In this document: one piece after another, positions 1 to 5,111 of the stretch
How the letters are laid out: each line of letters begins with the position of its first letter
How positions within the stretch are numbered: position 1 is the stretch's first letter
From: an uncultured Bacilli bacterium
GTDB taxonomy: Bacteria > Bacillota_I > Bacilli_A > RF39 > UBA660
Length of the DNA: 7,631 nucleotides
NCBI GenBank assembly: GCA_947627525.1
Contig: CANQWJ010000058.1
Location: forward strand, 1 to 7,631
Direction of reading: 5' to 3'
Translations under genes and position numbers: made by a program
Notes under the pieces: generated by a model
The model's database searches: none
What the model saw: the letters and a program-made list of their open reading frames with translations, nothing else
Told to the model about the DNA's origin: nothing

Positions 1-50
1 TAAAAGGACTGTCACCTGTTCAATTTAGGTTACAATCCTTAAATAATTAA
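1..50 (+). CDS. IS3-family transposase OrfB, C-terminal end (5' part outside window)
   Basis: In the frame with codons from position 3, the sequence reads KGLSPVQFRLQSLNN and then TAA at 48-50. A lysine-rich helix followed by GLSPVQ(F/Y)R..S is the characteristic C-terminus of the DDE integrase subunit (OrfB) of IS3-family elements, especially the IS150-like group. OrfB cuts and joins the element's ends during transposition. Only 15 residues are visible, so the catalytic DDE residues cannot be checked and it is unknown whether the full gene is intact. The adjoining inverted-repeat-like end 27 nt downstream supports the call. It is convergent with the DUF4186 gene. Confidence 0.8.
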   Translation, partial: KGLSPVQFRLQSLNN

Positions 51-77
51 ACTGTCCAACTTTTGGGGTTCAGTTCA
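1..77 (+). mobile_element. Right end of an IS3-family (IS150-like) insertion sequence
   Basis: The transposase stop codon is followed after 27 nt by CAGTTCA at 71-77. Read inward on the minus strand the end begins TGAACTGAACCCCAAAAGTT, which fits the TG...CA termini and the CCCC.AAAAGTTGGACA-type terminal inverted repeat I recall for IS150-like IS3 elements. AACTG (50-54) and CAGTT (71-75) could also pair, so this end may fold in RNA. The other end lies outside the window, so the paired inverted repeat and the 3-4 bp target duplication (candidate CCA or CCAG at 78-81) cannot be confirmed. The exact boundary at 77 is inferred. Confidence 0.7.
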
Positions 78-81
78 CCAG

Positions 82-459
82 TTAGTGGCTTTTTTCTTTT
101 ATCTCATCAATTATCCAAGACATAATTAATGATGTGACATAATTTATTTCTTTTTCTTCTAATTCTTTATCTTTAGGAATATGATGCCATTTATAAAGAC
201 ATCCACGGCAACATGTAGCAGTTGCATGTTGTGCTATAAAAACAGGATGTCCTTTCATTGGTGTCTGTTTTCCATCATTATCGATTGTTTTAGAAGCAAG
301 TCTTTTTTTTATAATGTCTTTGGCATGACTATTTATTTTTTCTAATCCTTTATCTTTTATGTATAAAATATCTTTTTCTTTTAAATGAAAACTACTTCTA
401 AATTTGGACTTTTTTAGGTCTTCTAACTTTGCATCAATAATTACTTTACGCTTATCCAT
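82..459 (-). CDS. DUF4186 family protein
   Basis: This 125-residue protein matches DUF4186, a widespread family of unknown function about this long. The diagnostic core lies at residues 61-92: NDGKQTPMKGHP, then FIAQHATATCCRGC and KWH. Cys83, Cys84 and Cys87 with His71, His78 and His92 form a compact Cys/His cluster that could bind a metal or act in redox chemistry; this is inference. The N-terminus is lysine rich, with RSSFHLKEKD at 21-30 also typical. There is no signal peptide or membrane segment, so it is probably cytosolic. The ATG at 457-459 is preceded on the minus strand by GGTGA (466-470) six bases away. The gene diverges from the tRNA, and its stop codon lies only 4 nt from the insertion sequence end, so the last few residues could have been changed by that insertion. 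Confidence 0.9.
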   Translation of the reverse strand: MDKRKVIIDAKLEDLKKSKFRSSFHLKEKDILYIKDKGLEKINSHAKDIIKKRLASKTIDNDGKQTPMKGHPVFIAQHATATCCRGCLYKWHHIPKDKELEEKEINYVTSLIMSWIIDEIKEKSH

Positions 460-481
460 AAGTATTCACCAAAATAATTGT

Positions 482-510
482 ATCATAAAAAATAAATAAT
501 AATTGTTGAA
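482..510 (-). promoter_or_regulatory. Possible promoter of the DUF4186 gene
   Basis: On the minus strand, TTCAAC (plus 505-510) and TATGAT (plus 482-487) are separated by 17 nt. The -10 is good and the -35 poor. The -10 lies about 12 nt upstream of the ribosome binding site. The -35 overlaps the -35 of the opposing tRNA promoter, so the two transcription units may compete for polymerase. Confidence 0.4.
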
Positions 511-534
511 AAAAAACTTATTAAATGTTATAAC
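506..534 (+). promoter_or_regulatory. Promoter of the tRNA-Glu gene
   Basis: TTGAAA (506-511) and TATAAC (529-534) are exactly 17 nt apart, and TGT immediately before the -10 gives an extended -10. Transcription would start near 541, about 12 nt before the mature tRNA 5' end, leaving a short leader for RNase P. Confidence 0.7.
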
Positions 535-552
535 AATAATGTACTTATTTTT

Positions 553-629
553 GGTCTGCTGGTGAAGGGGTTTAACACACCACCCTCTCAAGGTGGCATT
601 CACGGGTCCGAATCCCGTGCAGACTACCA
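553..629 (+). tRNA. tRNA-Glu, anticodon CUC
   Basis: A complete cloverleaf can be drawn. The acceptor stem GGTCTGC/GCAGACT (553-559 with 619-625) has seven pairs including a G1-U72 wobble. The D arm is GTG/CAC, the anticodon stem is CCACC/GGTGG with loop CTCTCAA, and the five-base variable loop is CATTC. The T stem is ACGGG/CCCGT, followed by discriminator A and an encoded CCA (627-629). Anticodon CTC at 587-589 reads GAG. Overall it lines up well with Bacillus tRNA-Glu, which carries UUC. Two oddities stand out: the T loop is TCCGAAT, so the nearly invariant U55 is C, and a CUC isoacceptor is not required in an AT-rich genome where tRNA-Glu(UUC) can read GAG. It is a single-gene transcript with its own promoter and terminator. 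Confidence 0.9.
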
Positions 630-638
630 TAGAAAATG

Positions 639-663
639 AACTAATCTTCGGATTAGTTTTTTT
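639..663 (+). terminator. Terminator after tRNA-Glu
   Basis: AACTAATC (639-646) pairs perfectly with GATTAGTT (651-658) around a UUCG tetraloop closed by C-G, followed by a run of T to 663. This is a textbook intrinsic terminator 10 nt after the tRNA CCA end. Confidence 0.9.
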
Positions 664-704
664 GTCAAATAACGTCAAACTATTAAAAAAATATTTTTCT
701 TTAC

Positions 705-739
705 TAGTCAAAGATAAATAATGATTAGATAATTATAAT
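705..739 (+). promoter_or_regulatory. Probable promoter region of the 752-1798 gene pair
   Basis: Two overlapping candidates exist. TAGTCA (705-710) lies 17 nt from GATAAT (728-733), and a perfect TATAAT sits at 734-739 without a good -35. The first places the start near 740, just before GGGTGA; the second would leave almost no leader. Which is used cannot be decided from sequence alone. Confidence 0.45.
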
Positions 740-751
740 AGGGTGATAGAA

Positions 752-1267
752 GTGTATAATAGTTGGAAATTAAAATTATTGGGTGTTGTTTTAGTCTTTG
801 TTACTATTTCATTAATTTTTAAAATGGATTTTAAAACGCAAGTGGAATATGTTTTTGGTAACTTTGATGTTGATATTGGCGAAATGAGTACTAAGAGTGT
901 TGAAAAGGTCATTAATCATTCAATAGAGGAAGTATATAATTCTTATTTTCAAACGTATACTAATCCAGAAACAATTGAAAATAAAATAAGTAAAGAAAAA
1001 TACGAAAAATTATTAGATGTTATAAATTTAGAAAAAGATTATCGTGCTATTTTGATTCGTGGTTACGAAACTGATGAATACATTAGTGCTCGTTATTATA
1101 TCAATCTAGAGGAAAATGAATCATTACAAACAATTAAAGATACTTATTCTGAAAAACTAATAAATAATGGTTTTAAACAAGATGGTGATACTTACCAAAA
1201 TGATACTATTGAAATTAACTTTGTTGTTAAATGGGATTGCCTAATATTAATTGTAAAGGGGTTATAA
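752..1267 (+). CDS. Membrane-anchored protein of unknown function
   Basis: I do not recognise this 171-residue protein. Residues 7-23 form one hydrophobic segment after a short basic start, so it is probably an N-terminal signal anchor with the rest outside the cell. The exterior part is charged, rich in E, N and Y, and has one Cys near the C-terminus, without a lipobox. It has an IEEVYNSYFQ helix near residues 57-66 and a C-terminal part with a YSEKLINNGFKQD segment. The GTG at 752 is preferred because GGGTGA (741-746) sits five bases before it, as at other genes here; an in-frame GTG at 743 overlaps that ribosome binding site and would add only three residues. It lies 3 nt before the next gene, which has a similar layout, so the two are likely co-transcribed and may work together. 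A function cannot be assigned. Confidence 0.75.
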   Translation: MYNSWKLKLLGVVLVFVTISLIFKMDFKTQVEYVFGNFDVDIGEMSTKSVEKVINHSIEEVYNSYFQTYTNPETIENKISKEKYEKLLDVINLEKDYRAILIRGYETDEYISARYYINLEENESLQTIKDTYSEKLINNGFKQDGDTYQNDTIEINFVVKWDCLILIVKGL

Positions 1268-1270
1268 ATT

Positions 1271-1798
1271 ATGGATAAGAAAAAATATAAATATCTTATA
1301 ATTACTTTAATTGTTTTAGTTATCATAATTGATATCGTATTGTTCTATTTTGCTTTCTTGAAAAAAGATACTTTAAAAATGAAAGAATATGAAAATACAG
1401 ATTATTCTTTTCAATATCGTTCGGATTATGAAGTAAAAGAAATTTCTAAAGAAAAGATTTCTTTAGGTAGCAATAATAAAACCGGGGAAATAAATATTGT
1501 TGTTACCAAAATAGATGATGAAGCCTTAAAAAGAGATAAGATGTTCATTATCGATGAAGCCCAAAAAGAGTTTAGTAATAATAATGAGAATTATTTAATG
1601 AATTATAGTGGTTCATATAATGTAAATGATTATACTGTTTATGATTATTTATTTGATGATGAAGAAAGACAAATAGATTTGAACTACATCTTAAAAGATG
1701 ATAAATTAATACTAATTTCTTATGTTAATGATAATGAATATTTTGATTTATATGAAGAAAGAGTTTTAGACATAATAAATAGTTTAAAAATAACTTAG
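1271..1798 (+). CDS. Membrane-anchored protein of unknown function, possibly PsbP-like fold
   Basis: This 175-residue protein has a basic N-terminus (KKKYK), one membrane segment at residues 9-30 and an acidic extracellular domain. The pattern YENTDYSFQYRSDYEV near residue 40 followed by alternating strands, and an ending of the type ILNSLKI (here DIINSLKIT), resembles small extracytoplasmic PsbP/DcrB-like domains. This is a weak, inferred resemblance. The ATG at 1271 follows AAGGGG (1256-1261) inside the end of the upstream gene. It shares a promoter with that gene and ends at a strong terminator whose stem begins inside the stop codon TAG (1796-1798). The role is unknown. Confidence 0.8.
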   Translation: MDKKKYKYLIITLIVLVIIIDIVLFYFAFLKKDTLKMKEYENTDYSFQYRSDYEVKEISKEKISLGSNNKTGEINIVVTKIDDEALKRDKMFIIDEAQKEFSNNNENYLMNYSGSYNVNDYTVYDYLFDDEERQIDLNYILKDDKLILISYVNDNEYFDLYEERVLDIINSLKIT

Positions 1799-1821
1799 AA
1801 TGAATTTATTCATTCTTTTTT
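1797..1821 (+). terminator. Terminator of the 752-1798 unit
   Basis: AGAATGAA (1797-1804) pairs perfectly with TTCATTCT (1809-1816) around loop TTTA, followed by five T. The stem includes the last two bases of the upstream stop codon. Confidence 0.88.
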
Positions 1822-1823
1822 AA

Positions 1824-1829
1824 TATAAT
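1824..1829 (+). promoter_or_regulatory. -10 box for the ylmC-like gene
   Basis: A consensus TATAAT lies 3 nt after the terminator T run and 6 nt before AGGTGA (1835-1840). The expected -35 position (about 1801-1806) falls inside the terminator hairpin and matches poorly. Only the -10 is well supported. Confidence 0.4.
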
Positions 1830-1846
1830 TTATTAGGTGAAATAAT

Positions 1847-2077
1847 ATGCTTTTATCAGATTTACAAAATAAAACTTTGATAAGCATTATTGATGGTAAG
1901 AATATTGGTAATATTGTTGATATAAGACTAGATGAAAAAACAGGAAATATCATATCGTTTGTCGTTGAAGAAAATCGACGTGCTTTTTCTTTTACTGGTA
2001 AAAATAGTGCTTCGGAAATTAAATGGGAAAATATTAAGAAAATAGGGGAGGATGTCATTTTAGTTAATATGTACTAA
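1847..2077 (+). CDS. YlmC/YmxH family PRC-barrel protein
   Basis: This 76-residue protein is a single PRC-barrel. It opens with LLSDLQNKTLISIIDGKNIG and continues with a GNIVDIRLDEKTGNI motif, matching the small YlmC/YmxH family in length and pattern. In sporulating Bacillota the family is labelled a sporulation protein, but the biochemical role is not established and its presence does not prove that this organism sporulates. PRC barrels usually bind partner proteins or membrane complexes. The ATG at 1847 has AGGTGA six bases upstream. It appears to be a single-gene unit between a strong terminator and the lspA promoter. Confidence 0.85.
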   Translation: MLLSDLQNKTLISIIDGKNIGNIVDIRLDEKTGNIISFVVEENRRAFSFTGKNSASEIKWENIKKIGEDVILVNMY

Positions 2078-2092
2078 AAGCATTCTTTTTTT
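2076..2092 (+). terminator. Weak terminator after the ylmC-like gene
   Basis: AAAAG (2076-2080) pairs with CTTTT (2085-2089) around CATT, followed by three more T. The stem is only five pairs and starts in the stop codon, so termination may be partial, with some read-through into lspA. Confidence 0.4.
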
Positions 2093-2093
2093 A

Positions 2094-2122
2094 TGTACAA
2101 ATAAGTCCTTTTTTGATAAAAT
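2094..2122 (+). promoter_or_regulatory. Probable promoter of lspA-rluD
   Basis: TGTACA (2094-2099) and TAAAAT (2117-2122) are 17 nt apart, and TGA directly before the -10 forms an extended -10. The predicted start near 2129 leaves about a 12-nt leader holding only the ribosome binding site. Confidence 0.5.
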
Positions 2123-2140
2123 GTGTTTGTTGGTGATTGG

Positions 2141-2725
2141 ATGAATAAAGATGAAAAAAAGAACAATCTTTTAAAAAAATATAAATATATAATTATTTTT
2201 TCAATTATGGGAATTATTCTTGATCAAATAGTAAAATTATTAGTACAATTCAATTTTAATTCTAGTTCTCTATCAAGAATGCTTATGAGTGGTGGTTCAA
2301 TTGGTCCATTTAAAGTTATTTCCGGAAGAGGAATTGAAATAATTCATAATTTTTTCTATATAACCTTTGTTAAAAATACGGGTGGAGCTTGGGGAATATT
2401 TTCTGGTAATGTCATTTGGCTTGCGCTTATTAGTGTAGCTGTCGTTATTATGTTGATCTTTTTTTTAAGAAAAGAAAAAGAGTTGTCAAAATTAACAATT
2501 ACTTATTATAGTTTATTATTTGCTGGTATTATTGGTAATTTAATAGATCGAATCATCAATGGTTATGTTACTGACTTCTTAAATTTTTATCTTTTTGGTT
2601 ATGATTATCCTGTTTTTAACATAGCGGACTGTTTTATAGTTATTGGTATAATGTTGATGTTTATCGATGTAGTTAGGGGTGAAATAAATGAACATAAAAA
2701 GCGAAAAGGACAACATTCGTCTTGA
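2141..2725 (+). CDS. lspA: Lipoprotein signal peptidase (signal peptidase II)
   Basis: This integral membrane aspartyl protease removes the signal peptide from diacylated prolipoproteins. Its 194 residues contain the family motifs: DQIVK in the first membrane helix (28-32), FVKNTGGAWG (76-85), GNLIDR (132-137) and FNIAD (159-163). D145 (in GYVTDF) and D163 fit the two catalytic aspartates, and D136 is also conserved. Hydrophobic helices lie near 16-35, 92-109, 121-134 and 164-178. It is longer than the usual 150-165 residues, with an extra stretch of about 25 residues in the first outer loop (about 38-66) and a basic tail. ATG 2141 is chosen because GGTGA (2132-2136) lies just upstream; an in-frame GTG at 2123 would start before that site. 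The 3' end overlaps rluD by 38 nt. The TGA stop supports the standard code. Confidence 0.95.
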   Translation: MNKDEKKNNLLKKYKYIIIFSIMGIILDQIVKLLVQFNFNSSSLSRMLMSGGSIGPFKVISGRGIEIIHNFFYITFVKNTGGAWGIFSGNVIWLALISVAVVIMLIFFLRKEKELSKLTITYYSLLFAGIIGNLIDRIINGYVTDFLNFYLFGYDYPVFNIADCFIVIGIMLMFIDVVRGEINEHKKRKGQHSS

Positions 2726-3572
2726 TCAGTATTTAAAAGAAGAATTAGATATTAGTCGTAGTAAAGTTCAAAAATTAATTAAAGAAGAAAAAATAAAAGT
2801 AAATGGTAAAGTCGTCAATAGTAGTTATAAAGTGAAAATGGAAGACTTAATTGAAGTTCATGATGAATTGAATTTTGAAATCAATATTGAAAAAGAAGAT
2901 ATTCCCCTTGATATTGTTTATGAAGATGAATATTTGTTAATTATCAATAAAAAGAGTGGTATGGTTGTTCATCCCGCTCCTGGAAACTATAGTGGAACAT
3001 TAGTTAATGCTTTACTAGGAAAGTTTTCTTTATCTAACGATGCGATAAGACCAGGAATTGTTCATCGAATTGATAAAGATACGAGTGGTTTATTAGTGGT
3101 CGCAAAAGATGATAAAACGCATTTCTTATTAAGTGAAATGATTAAGAAAAAAGAAGTAGAACGTCTTTATTTAGCGATTGTTGATGGCGTTATTAAGAAT
3201 GAGACGGGAACGATTGATGCTCCAATTGGAAGAGACCCTAACAATCGTCAAAAGATGTTGGTAACGGATGTCAATAGTAAGGATGCCATTACGCATTTTC
3301 GCGTGTTGAAACGTTTTAAAAATAATACTTTAATCGAATGTAAACTCGAAACGGGAAGAACGCATCAAATAAGAGTACATATGCAATATATTGGATTTCC
3401 TATTTCTAATGATCCTGTTTACAACAAGAGTAAAAAGACGACTCCTTTTGGACAAATGTTACATTCGAAAAGTATTCGTTTTGTTCATCCTATTACGAAA
3501 AAAGAACTTTATTTTGAATGTGATGTACCAAAAGAATTTAAGGACTTTTTAAAAAGTCTTGAAAATGAATAA
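2688..3572 (+). CDS. rluD: RluA/RluD family 23S rRNA pseudouridine synthase
   Basis: This 294-residue enzyme isomerises uridine to pseudouridine in RNA; in this subfamily the target is usually large-subunit rRNA. An N-terminal S4 RNA-binding domain covers about residues 11-60 (RLDQYL...SRSKVQKLI...VNG). The catalytic domain has NKKSGMVVHPAPG (87-99) and HRIDKDTSG (126-134), with D129 the expected nucleophile. ETGRTHQIRVH (221-231) and the C-terminal LHSKSIRFVHP (258-268) are also typical. ATG 2688 has AGGGGTGA (2675-2682) five bases upstream, inside lspA. The 38-nt overlap in another frame suggests translational coupling. The pairing lspA then ylyB (rluD-like) is the same as in Bacillus subtilis. 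The precise rRNA site cannot be told from sequence, so the symbol follows the closest family name. Confidence 0.93.
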   Translation: MNIKSEKDNIRLDQYLKEELDISRSKVQKLIKEEKIKVNGKVVNSSYKVKMEDLIEVHDELNFEINIEKEDIPLDIVYEDEYLLIINKKSGMVVHPAPGNYSGTLVNALLGKFSLSNDAIRPGIVHRIDKDTSGLLVVAKDDKTHFLLSEMIKKKEVERLYLAIVDGVIKNETGTIDAPIGRDPNNRQKMLVTDVNSKDAITHFRVLKRFKNNTLIECKLETGRTHQIRVHMQYIGFPISNDPVYNKSKKTTPFGQMLHSKSIRFVHPITKKELYFECDVPKEFKDFLKSLENE

Positions 3573-3587
3573 ATTATCTAAAATAAG

Positions 3588-3616
3588 TGTAAAAATTAGT
3601 GTTTTTGTTATATAAT
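3588..3616 (+). promoter_or_regulatory. Possible promoter of the rhomboid gene
   Basis: A perfect TATAAT (3611-3616) lies 12 nt before GGAGGG (3629-3634). The best -35 at 17-nt spacing is TGTAAA (3588-3593), which is poor. No convincing terminator separates rluD from this gene, so read-through from lspA-rluD may also contribute. Confidence 0.45.
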
Positions 3617-3639
3617 AAGTAAATGAATGGAGGGATAAT

Positions 3640-4779
3640 ATGGATGGTATAATGGATCGTAAAAATGAGATAGTTATGAAACTACTTCATTATTTCATCA
3701 CGGAAAAAAATTATAATCCAATTATTCTTCAAGGGGCTGAAGATGAGATTTGGTTGGAGAATTTAGAAAGTGAATATAAAATAGTAAGAATTGTATCAGG
3801 ACATGTTCATAACGATGAACAATTGGAATTTGATACTTTTAAGACGCGCCGTGTTGTTAAAAAGATAAAGAAAAAGACTTTTTCTTTTGATATGAAAGTA
3901 TTAAGTATCTTTACTGATTTAGGTGATAATGTTCATCTCGATAAGAAAGAGGGCATTGATTCCATTTATTTATACGAGACTGATGATATTCAAAAGTATG
4001 GATTTCTAAAAGAAGTTTTTCCTGATATCAGTAAAAAGTTAAAGTTTAGTGAAGAAGGAGTTCGTCTATTTATGAAAATTACTTCGGATATTAATCGTAA
4101 GAATAAGAAAGATGCTGAAATGGTTAATGATGTTTTTAAACCTAAGACACCTTATGTCACATATACTTTGATCGCCATTAATGTTCTTATCTTTCTAATT
4201 CAACTTTTCTATGAAGATATCATCGTTGGTTATGGTGCTGTATGGAATGTTGGTATTATTGCTGGTAATCAGTTTTATCGTTTGTTTACAGGAATGTTTT
4301 TACATGCTAACATCATGCATTTGTTTTTCAACATGTATGCTTTGTATGTCATTGGAAAACAATTGGAGAGTTTCATTGGTAAAGCAAAATATATAGCCGT
4401 TTATTTAATTGGTGGGGTAATTGGTAACTTGTTATCGGTGGCTCTTCATAGTGGTATCTTTGTTGGCGTTGGTGCTAGTGGTGCCATCTTCGGTTTAATG
4501 GGAGCCTTACTATATTTTGGTCAACATTATCGCGTTTATTTAGGTGGTGTTATAAATAGTCAAATAATTCCTTTAATTGTTTTGAACTTAATTATTGGTT
4601 TTACATCAAGTGGCATTGATAATTTTGCGCATATTGGTGGTTTAATTGGTGGTTTTACATCAATGATGGCTCTTGGTGTTAAATATAAGAGTACAACGCA
4701 AGAAAAAATAAATGGTTGTATTATAACTTTAGTAATTATTGCTTTCTTATGTTATTTAATGATGCAACATACTTTTTAA
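3640..4779 (+). CDS. gluP: Rhomboid intramembrane serine protease (GluP/YqgP-like)
   Basis: This 379-residue protein has a cytosolic N-terminal domain of about 165 residues, then a rhomboid core with about seven hydrophobic segments from residue 171 to the end. Core motifs are RLFTGMFLHA (214-223), HLFFN (227-231, the oxyanion-side HxxxN), GVGASGAIFG (276-285) with catalytic S280, and NFAHIGGLIGG (328-338) with catalytic H331. The dyad is complete, so it should be active. The N-terminal stretch with ILQGAEDEIWLE then YKIVRIV is like the start of Bacillus YqgP/GluP, which cuts membrane proteins and has been linked to membrane protein quality control and magnesium transporter turnover. Unlike YqgP it lacks the C-terminal TPR repeats. 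The ATG has GGAGGG five bases upstream; an in-frame ATG at 3652 is less well placed. It is probably its own unit, closed by a strong terminator. Confidence 0.92.
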   Translation: MDGIMDRKNEIVMKLLHYFITEKNYNPIILQGAEDEIWLENLESEYKIVRIVSGHVHNDEQLEFDTFKTRRVVKKIKKKTFSFDMKVLSIFTDLGDNVHLDKKEGIDSIYLYETDDIQKYGFLKEVFPDISKKLKFSEEGVRLFMKITSDINRKNKKDAEMVNDVFKPKTPYVTYTLIAINVLIFLIQLFYEDIIVGYGAVWNVGIIAGNQFYRLFTGMFLHANIMHLFFNMYALYVIGKQLESFIGKAKYIAVYLIGGVIGNLLSVALHSGIFVGVGASGAIFGLMGALLYFGQHYRVYLGGVINSQIIPLIVLNLIIGFTSSGIDNFAHIGGLIGGFTSMMALGVKYKSTTQEKINGCIITLVIIAFLCYLMMQHTF

Positions 4780-4798
4780 AGCTAGCAATAGCTTTTTT
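4778..4798 (+). terminator. Terminator after the rhomboid gene
   Basis: AAAGCTA (4778-4784) pairs with TAGCTTT (4789-4795) around a GCAA (GNRA) tetraloop, then T run, C and more T. The stem starts in the stop codon TAA. Confidence 0.88.
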
Positions 4799-4809
4799 CT
4801 TTTCTTATG

Positions 4810-4838
4810 TTGATATTAAATTAGAAAAATGTTAAAAT
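4810..4838 (+). promoter_or_regulatory. Promoter of the ireB-trmR operon
   Basis: TTGATA (4810-4815) and TAAAAT (4833-4838) are 17 nt apart with TGT directly before the -10 (extended -10). An alternative TATAAT follows at 4839-4844 with a weaker -35, TTAAAT (4816-4821). Either gives a very short leader before GAGGTGA (4849-4855). Confidence 0.7.
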
Positions 4839-4859
4839 TATAATAGTTGAGGTGATAGT

Positions 4860-5111
4860 ATGAGAGAAAGTCCAACTTCTGTTTATGATGTTGAAGAGTT
4901 TCAAGAAGAAATGATTAAAGATGTTTTAAATGACGTCTATCTTGCATTAGAAGAAAGAGGATACAATCCCATTAATCAATTAGTTGGTTATCTTATGAGT
5001 GGTGATCCTGGATATATTTCTTCCCATAAAGAAGCTCGTAAAAAGATTTCAACATTAGAACGTAATAAAATTATTGAAGTTCTTTTAAGGAACTACATGA
5101 ACAAAGAATAA
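4860..5111 (+). CDS. ireB: IreB family regulatory phosphoprotein (UPF0297/DUF965)
   Basis: This 83-residue protein carries the highly conserved core of the IreB/YrzL family: LNDVYLALEERGYNP (23-37), INQLVGYLMSGDPGYI (38-53) and HKEARKKI (56-63). Length is typical (about 80-90). In Enterococcus, IreB is a small cytosolic substrate of the PASTA kinase IreK and lowers intrinsic cephalosporin resistance; phosphorylation there is on N-terminal threonines. Here Thr6 and Ser7 are candidate sites, though the alignment of the first ten residues is loose. The ATG has GAGGTGA four bases upstream. The stop overlaps the next start in TAATG. This is the first gene of a five-gene operon with the same order as in Bacillus. 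Confidence 0.94.
   Translation: MRESPTSVYDVEEFQEEMIKDVLNDVYLALEERGYNPINQLVGYLMSGDPGYISSHKEARKKISTLERNKIIEVLLRNYMNKE

Noticed and set aside
78..98. Terminator at the IS/DUF4186 border on the plus strand (CCAGTTAGTGG then T run)
   Set aside because: The possible stem is only 3-4 pairs; the T run is better explained as lysine codons of the minus-strand gene end.
466..711. Open frame on the minus strand across the tRNA
   Set aside because: It covers the tRNA, its promoter and its terminator, has no ribosome binding site and an implausible low-complexity product.
1810..2058. Minus-strand open frame opposite the ylmC-like gene
   Set aside because: It is antisense to a recognisable PRC-barrel gene; its product resembles no family and arises from the AT-rich complement.
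2723..2725. Possible Mollicutes code with TGA as tryptophan
   Set aside because: All visible tryptophans are TGG, no gene has an internal TGA, and lspA ends at TGA just after its expected C-terminus.
3543..3558. Perfect palindrome GACTTTTTAAAAAGTC near the end of rluD
   Set aside because: It is inside coding sequence and is not followed by a T run, so it is a poor terminator; it could be chance in an AT-rich lysine/phenylalanine codon stretch.
4211..4396. Second-frame open frame inside the rhomboid gene
   Set aside because: It lies wholly within the rhomboid core, where the main frame has clear catalytic motifs, and has no start signals.
4597..4663. Direct repeat of GGTTTTACATCAA at 4597-4609 and 4651-4663
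   Set aside because: Both copies encode GFTS in the same frame within membrane segments, so shared codons and residues explain it.
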